The position numbers were made by a program, and so were the translations under genes. Shown one piece after another: positions 31,518-40,694 of a DNA stretch of 64,000 nucleotides (the stretch's first letter is position 1; every line of letters starts with the position of its first letter). The DNA comes from a virus, in IMG/VR virus record IMGVR_UViG_3300023174_000056, positions 104,145 through 168,144 of that record. One strand, written 5' to 3'. The notes under the pieces are model-generated. The model saw nothing but the letters and a program-made list of their open reading frames with translations, had not been told where the DNA came from and searched no databases.

Positions 31518-32227
31518 TTTAATATAGAAGCCTCATCAAACTTTCTGACTGTTATTAAGGGAATGTGCATAATTTTTAAATTTTCTCTTGCACAAAAGTC
31601 TGTTACTCTTTCCCACATGTCAGCATCAGAAGGATAAATCCTTTTTTGGTCATTTATGTTTCTATATCTTAAATTTATTTTTTCAAGATTCCAAGAAACA
31701 GAAGCATGGACAATATTACCACATCTAGGTAACAAATTATTATACATCAATGGAACATTATTTTCTAGTGGTAGGATTGTATTTAAATAATATGATTTAG
31801 TATATAAAAAACAGCTATCAGGGAAACTTTTGTAGGAGTCTGCTAAAACTTGTAAATGATTCGGCAACCATTCATCATCATCGTCTATGCATGAATAAAA
31901 TTTAATATTTTCGCTATACATCATATCCATAGATGTATTTGAAGCAAAAACTCCTCCACAACTCCAGAGTTTTGTGCCTGACAATTTTAAAATATCTCTT
32001 TCGTGCCCAAACCGTAAATTTATTGAAGTAATTTTTTCTTTATCAACTAAATTACAAATCCTATTAAACTCTTCATGATTAGTATAGCCATCTCCAACTA
32101 AAAATATTTTCCAATTTTTATAAGTTTGAGATTTTATAGAATTAATACATCTTTCTATTTTTTCATATGTACTACCATCTTTTCTAAAGTAAGTTGCAAG
32201 TTTTATACCAAAAAATATATCAGACAT
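31514..32227 (-). CDS. Family-2 type glycosyltransferase, 237 aa
   Basis: GT-A fold signs: an N-terminal nucleotide-binding stretch (FGIKLATYFR... INSIKSQTYKNWKIFLVGDG) and a metal-binding acidic run SCIDDDDEWLP near residue 117. It is shorter than many GT2 enzymes and has no membrane segment, so it would act in the cytoplasm. It sits among nucleotide-sugar genes that could provide its donor. Acceptor unknown. Confidence 0.82.
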   Translation of the reverse strand: MSDIFFGIKLATYFRKDGSTYEKIERCINSIKSQTYKNWKIFLVGDGYTNHEEFNRICNLVDKEKITSINLRFGHERDILKLSGTKLWSCGGVFASNTSMDMMYSENIKFYSCIDDDDEWLPNHLQVLADSYKSFPDSCFLYTKSYYLNTILPLENNVPLMYNNLLPRCGNIVHASVSWNLEKINLRYRNINDQKRIYPSDADMWERVTDFCARENLKIMHIPLITVRKFDEASILK

Positions 32228-32809
32228 TTATTTAATCGCCTCTAATATTAAATCGCAAATTTGTTCTCTTGTTTCTAAATTTTTTAATTCTTCAAATTCG
32301 CTAATATTTTTATCTTTGAATGATATCACTTTAAAGCCTATATCTTTTAGTTTTTTTGTTATATCTTCTTTTGAATAGATAAATTTATGTCCGTCATTAG
32401 TGCTTGTTATATTGCTTAGGAACTTAATACTCTGTGATGTGCTGCTTTCGCCAAAGAAAGCAAAATTTAAGAACTGATCTTTTGATTTAAATCTTGAGAG
32501 ATAAAGATGATTGTTCTTTTTTACATCCCAATTGTAATAAGTATTTAGAATTTCATCAAGATATGGCATTGAAATTCTTAAAACACCCCCAACGCATAAT
32601 TTATCGTAAAGATGTTTTAATAGATTAAAGCCGTCTACTTCGTCTAGATGCTCAAAAAAATGTTCAGAGAAAAAGAAAGATATAGAGTTATTTTCAAATG
32701 GCAGTGGCTTTCTTAAATCATGTTTGAAAATACCGGGAGAATCAATGTCATCAATATTTATCCAGCCTTGATATATGTTTTTGCCACATCCTAAGTTTAT
32801 CTTTAACAT
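32228..32809 (-). CDS. SAM-dependent methyltransferase, 193 aa
   Basis: The N-terminus KINLGCGKNIYQGWINID is the SAM-binding motif I of Methyltransf_11-like enzymes (LGCG). FFFSEHFFEHLD near residue 48 is the conserved 'hvlEHl' segment, and GGVLRISMPYLDE follows. Enzymes of this type in sugar clusters often methylate a sugar hydroxyl. Abuts both neighbours without space (stop and start 1 nt apart). Confidence 0.83.
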   Translation of the reverse strand: MLKINLGCGKNIYQGWINIDDIDSPGIFKHDLRKPLPFENNSISFFFSEHFFEHLDEVDGFNLLKHLYDKLCVGGVLRISMPYLDEILNTYYNWDVKKNNHLYLSRFKSKDQFLNFAFFGESSTSQSIKFLSNITSTNDGHKFIYSKEDITKKLKDIGFKVISFKDKNISEFEELKNLETREQICDLILEAIK

Positions 32810-33421
32810 TTATTTTTTCCTTACTGCTGGACTCCCGACGTATAAACCGCTTTCTATAATATTTTTCGTTATAACGGAATTAGCGCCAATTACGCTCTTT
32901 GCGGATACTCTAATTTTTGGTATGGTAAGTGATGATGTACCAAAGAATACTTCTTCTTCAAGGATAGTGTGTCCAGAGAGAGACACGTTGGGGGATAAAA
33001 CTACTCCGTCTTCTAGAACTGAATCGTGACCAATTGTGCAGCTTATGTTTACTACACATAACTTTCCAACTTTAATATCACAAGTTAAAATACTTTTAGG
33101 GCAAATAATAGATCCACGATCTATGTTTACTGTTTCACCAACATAAGAATCTACAATCAATGGATCGGCTAGGATTAGCCCTTTTTCAGACAACGTATTT
33201 AAAAATTTTTTATTAACGCTAGGGTTTCCCGTACCGGCTATATAACTTTGCTGCCTATAGCCAGGGATATCATCTAGTTTATTATAAACTGGTAAAGAAC
33301 GTAAAGTGTTGGTTTGAGAAAACTCATCAAAAAAACCCACTACTTTAATATTAGAATACTTGTGATATTCATATATCTCTCTAGCAAAATCACCAGCACC
33401 CATTATAACTGTGCCGATCAT
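32810..33421 (-). CDS. NeuD/PglD-family sugar O/N-acetyltransferase, 203 aa
   Basis: The N-terminal GAGDFAREIYEYHKY is the Rossmann-like start typical of the NeuD/PglD family. From about residue 85 the sequence turns into left-handed beta-helix hexapeptide repeats (V-x-x-x-x-I pattern: IDRGSIICPKSILTCDIKVG), ending with SVIGANSVITKN. PglD enzymes acetylate the 4-amino group of UDP-sugars; paired with the aminotransferase directly upstream, the likely product is an N-acylated amino-deoxysugar nucleotide. Overlaps the aminotransferase by 4 nt. Confidence 0.87.
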   Translation of the reverse strand: MIGTVIMGAGDFAREIYEYHKYSNIKVVGFFDEFSQTNTLRSLPVYNKLDDIPGYRQQSYIAGTGNPSVNKKFLNTLSEKGLILADPLIVDSYVGETVNIDRGSIICPKSILTCDIKVGKLCVVNISCTIGHDSVLEDGVVLSPNVSLSGHTILEEEVFFGTSSLTIPKIRVSAKSVIGANSVITKNIIESGLYVGSPAVRKK

Positions 33422-34461
33422 TTAGATCCTCCAGCGGCTATCTTAACGCTTGCTTGCAGAACATCTATTTCATATTCTGAAAGCTCGGCATGTAATGGTA
33501 GATTTATTATATGCTCGTATAATTTAAGAGAATTGGGATCTTCTTTTAGAGGATAATAGTATTTATTTGCCTCTATGCCAAGATCTCTAAATGATAGATG
33601 AGAAACTGGTTTATTAAATAATATTGGTAAATTACCGTAGACAACTGATTCACTATAGTTAAATATCTTTAAGTTCTCTTGCTTCTCAATAAATTTGAGA
33701 AAACTATCCTGTATCTTAATATGATTAGCTATATCGTATGATTCAATATGTTGTAATATAAAGGCCGCTGAAACGTCCGACATTTTAAAATTTGAGCTAA
33801 ATTTATTATATCTTCGTTTTACTTCAGTTGGGTTAAAACCAAAGCATAGAATATTATTGATCTCATCGTAATACTTTGAATCAATTACAATAAACCCACC
33901 CTCACCAAAACCTAAATATTTTGTATGGTGCAAAGAGCCAAATGCAGCATCTCCGAAGGCACAAATATTTTTTCCATTTATAGTAGTTAGCGGGGAAGAT
34001 GCGTTATCAAATATTAGTATTTTATTTTCATCTTTGCATCTTTTAACCCACTCCATAAAGTTATTTGGATATGTACCAAATAAATTAGTTATTATAAAAC
34101 CATCGTACTTGCTCAAGTTTTCATCTGTAAGCGGCATAGAATATGTTTCATCTATGTCAAGAATATCTGATTCAAAATTGCCAACTACGGAAGATGGAAA
34201 GGTAAACGATGGCGTAACCCACTTAAGCTCCTTCTTGCTAATTTTGTTATAAAATAGCATAAGTGCATGTAGAGCCAAAGTTCCATTCCCAACGCAAATT
34301 ACTCTCTTATCAGAATCTAAATTAAATAACTTTTCTAATTTCTTTTCTAATAAAAATTTACAAGGACCACGATTAGTCATTTGATTAGAAGAAATACTTT
34401 GGTTTAGTAGATCTTCAACTTTTTTAAAGTTTACTTTCTTTTGCTGAACGAATTTTATCAT
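33418..34461 (-). CDS. DegT/DnrJ/EryC1/StrS-family sugar aminotransferase, 347 aa
   Basis: A PLP-dependent aminotransferase of the nucleotide-sugar class. HHTKYLGFGEGGF near residue 182 contains the PLP-binding Lys, NASSP near 155 follows the cofactor Asp (IFDNASSP), and the N-terminal GNGTLALHAL is the family helix binding the cofactor phosphate. It would put an amino group on a 4-keto (or 3-keto) 6-deoxysugar such as the RmlB product. Length is a little under the usual 370. It is coupled to the acetyltransferase gene. Confidence 0.88.
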   Translation of the reverse strand: MIKFVQQKKVNFKKVEDLLNQSISSNQMTNRGPCKFLLEKKLEKLFNLDSDKRVICVGNGTLALHALMLFYNKISKKELKWVTPSFTFPSSVVGNFESDILDIDETYSMPLTDENLSKYDGFIITNLFGTYPNNFMEWVKRCKDENKILIFDNASSPLTTINGKNICAFGDAAFGSLHHTKYLGFGEGGFIVIDSKYYDEINNILCFGFNPTEVKRRYNKFSSNFKMSDVSAAFILQHIESYDIANHIKIQDSFLKFIEKQENLKIFNYSESVVYGNLPILFNKPVSHLSFRDLGIEANKYYYPLKEDPNSLKLYEHIINLPLHAELSEYEIDVLQASVKIAAGGSK

Positions 34462-34473
34462 AATAATTTCCTG

Positions 34474-35154
34474 CTAATTTAAACTAGTATCTTTCGGAGT
34501 AGGAAAATTTATATCACTTCTACTAATTCCTTGAACTTCTGGTCTTCTATCTTTTGCTATTTCAAACAAAGTTCTACGGCTGCCAACACAATGTACAATA
34601 CCAATTTTATCAGATAAGGCCGCTTCTAATACTTTAGGAGCTATAATATCGACATAATCTTTTGAAGACCACTGATCAATAAAAGCTTTTTCATAAGGGA
34701 AAGTATGACCAAAAAAAGAAGTTCTAATAATTAAAGCATTATTATACATCCTTGCCGCTAGTTCGGCTGCACCTTTACTCTTGGCATAATTTGTTATTGG
34801 ATTTATAGGATCAGCTATAGAATAGCTACCTTTTTCACCATCAAAAACATGATCTGTTGATATATGTACTAATTTTATATTTTGTTCTTCACAGCAAGCA
34901 ACAATATTGCATGTCCCAATTATATTTACATTTATAGCAGGAATTGCATTTCCTTCAGTTTTTTTTACATCAGTGATGGCCGCAGAGTGAATTACTAAAT
35001 CTGGTTTATGAGATCTAAAATACTCTCTCAAACAAACAAAATCTACTATATCTAATTGTTTTGAATTTGGAGATAAAATTTCGTGTTTATCATTTATTAG
35101 TCTGATTAGCTCTTTACCTAAAGTGCCACCACCGCCAGTAATTAAAATTTTCAT
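34474..35154 (-). CDS. RmlD-like NAD(P)-dependent sugar-nucleotide reductase, 226 aa
   Basis: Starts KILITGGGGTLGKELI (Rossmann GxxGxxG). Has VNIIGTCNIV, HISTDHVFDG and NYAKSKGAAE (YxxxK), the order seen in dTDP-4-dehydrorhamnose reductases. At 226 residues it is shorter than the usual 280-300, lacking much of the C-terminal substrate domain, so substrate use may differ. It fits as the final reductase after the RmlB/RmlC homologues a few genes upstream. Confidence 0.82.
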   Translation of the reverse strand: MKILITGGGGTLGKELIRLINDKHEILSPNSKQLDIVDFVCLREYFRSHKPDLVIHSAAITDVKKTEGNAIPAINVNIIGTCNIVACCEEQNIKLVHISTDHVFDGEKGSYSIADPINPITNYAKSKGAAELAARMYNNALIIRTSFFGHTFPYEKAFIDQWSSKDYVDIIAPKVLEAALSDKIGIVHCVGSRRTLFEIAKDRRPEVQGISRSDINFPTPKDTSLN

Positions 35155-35156
35155 AT

Positions 35157-35816
35157 TTATTCTAACCTTGAGTAATAACTTCCTACTTCAAATTTCATAC
35201 CTGTATTTATTGATGAATAAGAATTTGGCTTAAATTGTTCTTCTGGGATTACTCTAAAATCTATCGATACTCTTGTTTTATCAGTTTCATTCATCTTATT
35301 GCCGTGCTTGAGTAGACCTCCTCTAAAAACTAATACTTGTCCATATTTAAGATTAACCGGCTTATAATCACCTAAGTTAGGTACACTCTCGACCCAAATA
35401 GTTGATGTTTCTTCTGCGTCTGTAAACGGAACCAAAAAATTAATTTCTTCTAAAGGGTGGTTGTAGTCGCTATCTTTATGAAACTCTCCAACACCAACGT
35501 TATTAGGCATATGTACTCTAAATGTTGGTTTTGTTTGATTAACAACCTTTGACTCTAAAACATCAGTACAAAATTCTTTAATAAAGCTTTCATATACTTC
35601 TTTAAACCCGCAATTATTGTAGTTTTCATAAAAAGCTTTATGAAACGCTGTACTTTGATCTTTATTTCTTTCTAATAAATAATAGTCAAATTTTTTATGT
35701 AAATTTTCTAAATCATCATCATTCAAACTTTTACAAATTGTTTTTCTAAAATCGTATTTTGATGTATCGTAAGAAAATACATTAACTAATTTTAAATTTT
35801 TGTAACCCTTGAGCAT
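35157..35816 (-). CDS. Fe(II)/2-oxoglutarate-type oxygenase (StrG/phytanoyl-like), 219 aa
   Basis: A cupin-type core: FRVHMPNNVGVGEFHKDSD near residue 112 gives His-x-Asp, GGLLKHGN near 170 gives the distal His, and TRVSIDFR gives the Arg that would hold 2-oxoglutarate. This arrangement is known from phytanoyl-CoA dioxygenase-like proteins and from StrG-type proteins of aminosugar clusters. A hydroxylation or oxidation of a sugar or nucleotide sugar is the best inference. Its start overlaps the end of the RmlB-like gene by 35 nt. Confidence 0.72.
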   Translation of the reverse strand: MLKGYKNLKLVNVFSYDTSKYDFRKTICKSLNDDDLENLHKKFDYYLLERNKDQSTAFHKAFYENYNNCGFKEVYESFIKEFCTDVLESKVVNQTKPTFRVHMPNNVGVGEFHKDSDYNHPLEEINFLVPFTDAEETSTIWVESVPNLGDYKPVNLKYGQVLVFRGGLLKHGNKMNETDKTRVSIDFRVIPEEQFKPNSYSSINTGMKFEVGSYYSRLE

Positions 35817-36681
35817 ATTTTGGACTCCATCCAGTTATAGATTTTATTTTTTCGCTAGAAACTGCATATCTTATGTCCTGCCCCCAGCGATTCTCAACAA
35901 ATTTTATGCCATCTTCATTTTTATTATACCAAGATAAAATTTCTTTTGCTACGTTTAAATTGGTTAAATAATTTTCTGCTGCGACGTTAAATATGTCATT
36001 TTTAATACCTTTTTCTATTAAAAGGATTAAAGCTTCAACGTTATCTTTAACGTAAGTCCAGTCTCTTACGTAGCTTCCATCACCATGTATCGGTATTTGT
36101 TTATTTTCTTTTATACATTGTATACATTTTGGAATTAATTTTTCTTCAAACTGTCTCTCACCGTAGTTATTGCTGCTTCTTGTAATTAAATAATCAATAC
36201 CGTAAGTTCTATGGTATGAGAGAACTAGCATTTCCGCCGCTGCCTTTGTTGCAGAGTATGGATTACTTGGTTTTAATTTATCTTCCTCTGTGAATTTACC
36301 ATTATTTCTGTCGCCATAAACTTCGTCTGTACTTATATGAAAAAACAATGGCCGATCATAGGATGGTTTTCCTCTAATCAGCTCCAGAAGGTTATGAACT
36401 CCCAAAATATTACTTTTTACAAACACATCGGAACTTTTTATTGAATTATCGACATGGCTCTCAGCTGCAAAATTTACAATCACATCACACGAAGGAAGAT
36501 GATCAATTTCACTTATATCGGCTTTAATAAATGTGTAATTTTTATCATTATCCCAAGGTAAGCTTTTGCTTGAAGCGTAAGTTAGTTTATCTATGTCAAT
36601 AATAGACCAACCTTTTTTAAGAGTTTCCTCAACAAAATGACTGCCTATAAAACCTCTACCACCAGTAACTAAAATTTTCAT
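35782..36681 (-). CDS. rmlB: dTDP-glucose 4,6-dehydratase-like protein (RmlB family), 299 aa
   Basis: Has GGRGFIGSHFVEE (NAD binding), the catalytic STDEVYGD near residue 120 (Thr-Asp-Glu of RmlB), PYSATKAAAEML (YxxxK) and RSSNNYGERQFEEKLIP, all diagnostic for dTDP-glucose 4,6-dehydratase. It converts an NDP-hexose to the 4-keto-6-deoxy form, the branch point for rhamnose and amino-deoxysugars. No RmlA (glucose-1-phosphate thymidylyltransferase) is present in the window, so host dTDP-glucose is probably used. The C-terminus is shorter than E. coli RmlB. Confidence 0.9.
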   Translation of the reverse strand: MKILVTGGRGFIGSHFVEETLKKGWSIIDIDKLTYASSKSLPWDNDKNYTFIKADISEIDHLPSCDVIVNFAAESHVDNSIKSSDVFVKSNILGVHNLLELIRGKPSYDRPLFFHISTDEVYGDRNNGKFTEEDKLKPSNPYSATKAAAEMLVLSYHRTYGIDYLITRSSNNYGERQFEEKLIPKCIQCIKENKQIPIHGDGSYVRDWTYVKDNVEALILLIEKGIKNDIFNVAAENYLTNLNVAKEILSWYNKNEDGIKFVENRWGQDIRYAVSSEKIKSITGWSPKYAQGLQKFKIS

Positions 36682-36690
36682 TTTTTCACC

Positions 36691-37221
36691 TTAAAATTTT
36701 GTATCTAAACAATATTGATCAAAAGATTTTGAATTTCTATCTTTATCCGACAAAATTGCAGATAGTATATCAATCTTCCAATCAATGTTTAAATATTTAT
36801 CAAGAGGATTAATGCCGGATTCCCCATCTTTATTATATTTGCAAGAGCATTTATACTGAACATGCGCAGTATCCGTTAAAGCTACAAATCCATGAGCAAA
36901 CCCTGCTGGCACAAACAACTGGTTGCATTCCTCAGAATCGAGTTCATAGGAATATGCTTGACCAAATTTTTTAGAATTTCTTCTTATGTCTACAACTACA
37001 TCTAAAATTTTTCCATAAGAAACTCTTACTAATTTTGCCATTGGCTCATCCCATTGGTAATGAAGCCCACGTATTACATTTTTATGCGATATTGAATGAT
37101 TATCTTGAACAAAATCAACATCTATATTATATTCTTTTTTCAAAAATTCTTTTTTGTAGCTTTCATAAAAAACGCCACGGTCGTCAGAAAATTTTTTAAT
37201 CTTTATTAGTATCGGTTCCAT
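36691..37221 (-). CDS. rmlC: dTDP-4-dehydrorhamnose 3,5-epimerase-like protein (RmlC family), 176 aa
   Basis: A cupin epimerase: DRGVFYESYKKEF (the FxExxxxxF start), QDNHSISHKNVIRGLHYQ with the catalytic His, LDVVVDIRRNSKKFG, and FVPAGFAHGF. These match RmlC over the family length of about 180. It acts on the RmlB product to give the L-configured sugar on the way to L-rhamnose. Placed directly before the RmlB homologue in transcription order. Confidence 0.9.
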   Translation of the reverse strand: MEPILIKIKKFSDDRGVFYESYKKEFLKKEYNIDVDFVQDNHSISHKNVIRGLHYQWDEPMAKLVRVSYGKILDVVVDIRRNSKKFGQAYSYELDSEECNQLFVPAGFAHGFVALTDTAHVQYKCSCKYNKDGESGINPLDKYLNIDWKIDILSAILSDKDRNSKSFDQYCLDTKF

Positions 37222-37224
37222 AAT

Positions 37225-38259
37225 TTATCCAAATTTTTGTATATATTTTGTATAATTTACATAATTCCAAATCTTAGCAAAAAGAATATGGTCAGACCTA
37301 AATTGATTATCAATTTTATTTTCATTTGTTGAAACTGACTCATCGTGGTACAGATAGCAATCTTTGCCAAAATAAAACACTTTTTTGTCTTGCGATACAG
37401 CCATTAAACAAATATCAACATCTTGAAATATCTTTGACATGCTTGGATTTAGACCGCCGCAATCTATAAACCATTTTAAATTTATAATCTGAAAGGCACC
37501 AGTAACAAATTGCTCTAATTTATCAGAAGATACTAAATAATAGTCTTTTTCTTTAAACCTACAAAAATGATTTGGAAAATAGCTTTTTAATTGAGGATTA
37601 AAAGTAAAAACAGAGCCTCCAAATTGGATCGTACCTCTATAAGAGTCTTTTTTACCTGGAAAGGCGGACATAATATTCTCCGACACATCTTTATTATTCC
37701 AAGAAAACGTGGGATATAAAAGCTTTGTACCAGATATTGTAGAGTCATTTTCCTTATGAAGTTTTAGCAGTTTTGGAACCATATGCTCGTCTGGAACCCA
37801 CAAATCGCTATTCCATAAAATTATTTCTTCAACCCCTGCATCATAAGCGATCTTAGCCGCTATGTTGTTTATGGAAGAAAAGTTAAAACTTCTTTCATAA
37901 TCAATTCTTAAATAATTTACTGGGAAACCACTACAGATTTTTTTAATATCATTCGTAGATCTATCATCTACTATTATAAAATCAATATAATCAAATACCT
38001 TAAAATTTAAAAGATTATTAAGAGTAAATAATAAAAGTTCTGTATTATCTTTAATGGGTAAAATACCTACTGGTTTCCCAGTAGTAAATTTTATTTTCTC
38101 TTCGTATCTACATTTATATTCTATTTTTTTAATATCAAAAATAGAATTATCTAATGCAAAATTTTTTGATATAACTTCGTCTTGAATAAAAGAAAAATTT
38201 GTCTTTTCTTTTATTGTTTGATCAAATAAAGAACATTTATAATATGATTGTTGTCTCAT
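37225..38259 (-). CDS. Glycosyltransferase family 2-like protein, 344 aa
   Basis: GT-A signs: VGILPIKDNTELLLFTLNNL, IIVDDRST (DD) near residue 98, LWNSDLWVP in place of the DxD, and DVDICLMA late in the chain, as in large GT2/GT27-like galactosyltransferases. No membrane segment. The first residues (MRQQSYYKCSLF) are read from within the end of the upstream GT4 gene, a 23-nt overlap. Confidence 0.8.
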   Translation of the reverse strand: MRQQSYYKCSLFDQTIKEKTNFSFIQDEVISKNFALDNSIFDIKKIEYKCRYEEKIKFTTGKPVGILPIKDNTELLLFTLNNLLNFKVFDYIDFIIVDDRSTNDIKKICSGFPVNYLRIDYERSFNFSSINNIAAKIAYDAGVEEIILWNSDLWVPDEHMVPKLLKLHKENDSTISGTKLLYPTFSWNNKDVSENIMSAFPGKKDSYRGTIQFGGSVFTFNPQLKSYFPNHFCRFKEKDYYLVSSDKLEQFVTGAFQIINLKWFIDCGGLNPSMSKIFQDVDICLMAVSQDKKVFYFGKDCYLYHDESVSTNENKIDNQFRSDHILFAKIWNYVNYTKYIQKFG

Positions 38260-39448
38260 CTTTAACTTCCAATGTATTTATAAATTTAGCATACATGTTC
38301 TCTTCTGTAAACTCTTGACGAATCCATTTACTTAATTTCTTTGCCCAACTCTTAAAACGTGGATAATCTTTGTATACTTCTCTCATCTTATTTTTTAAAG
38401 AAGAGTGTGTTGGATATGCCCAGCTTGTTCCTGCCTCAAGAACACCCTGCCAAGTATGTTCTTGAGCAATAGGTTTTAATTCATAATCAACTTTGGCAAA
38501 CATCTTTTTTTCATCGCCATTTTCGTCTTTCATGACCAGAAAGTCTAAATGTCCACTCCAATCTGTTGCAATCACTGGGAGTTCATTATAGCTTGCTTCA
38601 AATAATGGGAACCCAAAACCCTCTCCGTGAGTAGAAGAAACAATTGCTTTAATTTTTGGGTGCTTATAAAGCGAATTAATTTCTTGTTCGCTCATGTGAC
38701 CATGCAATAAATAAACAGAACATTTAGTGTTATCATCTTTTGCAATAAGATGCTTTAATCTTTCCTCTGTAAACTCCTTGTCAAGTAATGAATCATTGGA
38801 CGTGTTAATTTTTAACACTAATCCGACCTCTTCATTTTTAAATTCTTCCATGAAAGCTTTAACTGCTTGTTCTAAATTTTTTCTTGGACCCCATTGACAG
38901 ACTGCCAAAAAATTAAAATCATGTTTTAAACTAAGCGGTACATCAGTTGTTTCATAAGAGCGTACTGGAAAGTGACAAACATCTACTGGTCTTGCAACTT
39001 TATATGAATTTCCATTACCATCCGAGAATACGGAATTTAAAAAACCAGATTTTGCATGTTCGCTAATTACAATAATTTTATCCATTTGTTGCGATGGTTG
39101 AAACCATGCTGGTGAAATTAAGTTTGTTTCAATTCCTGCTGTGTAGCCAATATTATAAGCAGCAATTTTTTTCCATTCATTTGGAATTGTTACTTGAATT
39201 GAAATATCAAAATTTGGTTGATTTTTTGTCTGTTGAAGATATAGTTGTGTTTTTACTGCTAAAGTATCGATATTTTTCTTTTCTTCATTTACTTCAAACA
39301 AATTTCCAGTATTCCCCCAGCTCGAAGGTAATAGATAAATGTCGAATAAATCTTGTTTTTGCAAAAGCGCTCGTAAAGCAAAACGAGCCATTTCGCCATA
39401 TCCACTTCGACTTAAAATTGGACCACTAATAACGATTTTCTTTTTCAT
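38237..39448 (-). CDS. Glycosyltransferase group 1 (GT4, GT-B fold), 403 aa
   Basis: The C-terminal half holds the GT4 signature EGFGFPLFEASYNELPVIAT near residue 275 (the EX7E motif) and the donor-binding AVCQWGPRKNLEQAVKAF. The N-terminus SGPILSRSGYGEMARFALRAL is the typical acceptor-domain start. A cytoplasmic retaining glycosyltransferase; donor unknown but probably one of the sugars made by this block. Separated by 1 nt from the second GT4 gene. Confidence 0.87.
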   Translation of the reverse strand: MKKKIVISGPILSRSGYGEMARFALRALLQKQDLFDIYLLPSSWGNTGNLFEVNEEKKNIDTLAVKTQLYLQQTKNQPNFDISIQVTIPNEWKKIAAYNIGYTAGIETNLISPAWFQPSQQMDKIIVISEHAKSGFLNSVFSDGNGNSYKVARPVDVCHFPVRSYETTDVPLSLKHDFNFLAVCQWGPRKNLEQAVKAFMEEFKNEEVGLVLKINTSNDSLLDKEFTEERLKHLIAKDDNTKCSVYLLHGHMSEQEINSLYKHPKIKAIVSSTHGEGFGFPLFEASYNELPVIATDWSGHLDFLVMKDENGDEKKMFAKVDYELKPIAQEHTWQGVLEAGTSWAYPTHSSLKNKMREVYKDYPRFKSWAKKLSKWIRQEFTEENMYAKFINTLEVKDETTIIL

Positions 39449-39449
39449 C

Positions 39450-40694
39450 TTATATTTCCTTTAATGACCATGATTGGTAATTTTTACGTGTTTCCCAAGA
39501 ACCATTTTTTTCATGAACTTCTTTTAGGATTCTATCCCAGCTCTTTCCATATTGTTCAAAATTAAAATTCTTTTGAACATGCTCAACGGCTTTTTTACCA
39601 ATAGTCTTTCTTTCTTCTCTGGTCATGTTGTGAATCTTTACCATAGCTTCTACAACATCGTCGCCAGATACACGATCCTCATAAATATATGGAACATCCT
39701 GTGAACCGATTACTGCTTTTGAAGCCGGGTCGATCACTACTCCAAAATGGGTTCCATCTTCACCAATTGCTTGATCTTGCATACCACCAGTTTTATTTAC
39801 AATAACTGGGGTTCCACAGGACAATGATTCCAGAACAGAAAGACCAAATCCTTCGGCATCAGATAAATTGATAGTGCAGTCAGCTGCGTTATAAAATTGC
39901 GCCATGACAGTTGGAGGCACTTTGCCATTTGAAATAGCAAAATTCTCTCTAGTCAATCCACACTCTCTTGCAATCACTTCTAGATCTTGTCCGTGCGGAT
40001 CTTTTGGATCAGTGTGCATCATTAAAAATGCTTTGTCGTGTCCAACACGGTCTAGAAATTGTTTATACCACCAAATAACTGAACCGCTCATCTTGCGGCG
40101 GGCGTTTCGATTTGTCCAGAAGAAAAAAGTTCTATCTTTTTGAACAAAATTGGCATAATCTTTTTCTGGTAGTTGCTTAAACCATTCTGGGTTTACTGCG
40201 TGTGGTAAATACTCTTCATCTACTTCTGGCGCTACTGTTTTAACGATGTCGCTAGTTAACTTACTAATCGTAACAATTTTATCATTTGATACATAAAACT
40301 TCTTATTAAATTTTGGATATGGATAGTTATCCCAAACATGGTAATACACCATCGGTACATTTGGTCTAATTTCTTGAGCAAAGCTCCATAACCAAACCCA
40401 AAAACGTGGATCTGTCATAAACCAAAGAATATCTGGTTTGAAGTCTCTCAGATACGCTCTAATTTGATCTTGATTACCATAGCCATCAACAGGTATAATG
40501 ATTAGATCGTCTCCCCATTCTTGGGTTTTGACTGGTCTATAATCTTGGTGTTTAATTGCTCCACCTAAACACAAAAACTGATAATCTCCAGTTTTTAATA
40601 AACTTTCAATCATATATTTAGTTTGAGTTCCAACACCGCTTGGACTAAACGGATGGTCGCTCAAAACAAGAACTTTTAATTTTTTATCTGACAT
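39450..40694 (-). CDS. Glycosyltransferase group 1 (GT4, GT-B fold), 414 aa
   Basis: The N-terminus VLSDHPFSPSGVGTQTKYM and the C-terminal SDAEGFGLSVLESLSCGTPV (EX7E) identify a GT4 enzyme. FFFWTNRNARRKMSG takes the place of the usual donor-loop GR..xxKG. It is similar in plan to the next gene but clearly different in sequence, so the two probably add different residues. Overlaps the GMD gene by 11 nt. Confidence 0.87.
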   Translation of the reverse strand: MSDKKLKVLVLSDHPFSPSGVGTQTKYMIESLLKTGDYQFLCLGGAIKHQDYRPVKTQEWGDDLIIIPVDGYGNQDQIRAYLRDFKPDILWFMTDPRFWVWLWSFAQEIRPNVPMVYYHVWDNYPYPKFNKKFYVSNDKIVTISKLTSDIVKTVAPEVDEEYLPHAVNPEWFKQLPEKDYANFVQKDRTFFFWTNRNARRKMSGSVIWWYKQFLDRVGHDKAFLMMHTDPKDPHGQDLEVIARECGLTRENFAISNGKVPPTVMAQFYNAADCTINLSDAEGFGLSVLESLSCGTPVIVNKTGGMQDQAIGEDGTHFGVVIDPASKAVIGSQDVPYIYEDRVSGDDVVEAMVKIHNMTREERKTIGKKAVEHVQKNFNFEQYGKSWDRILKEVHEKNGSWETRKNYQSWSLKEI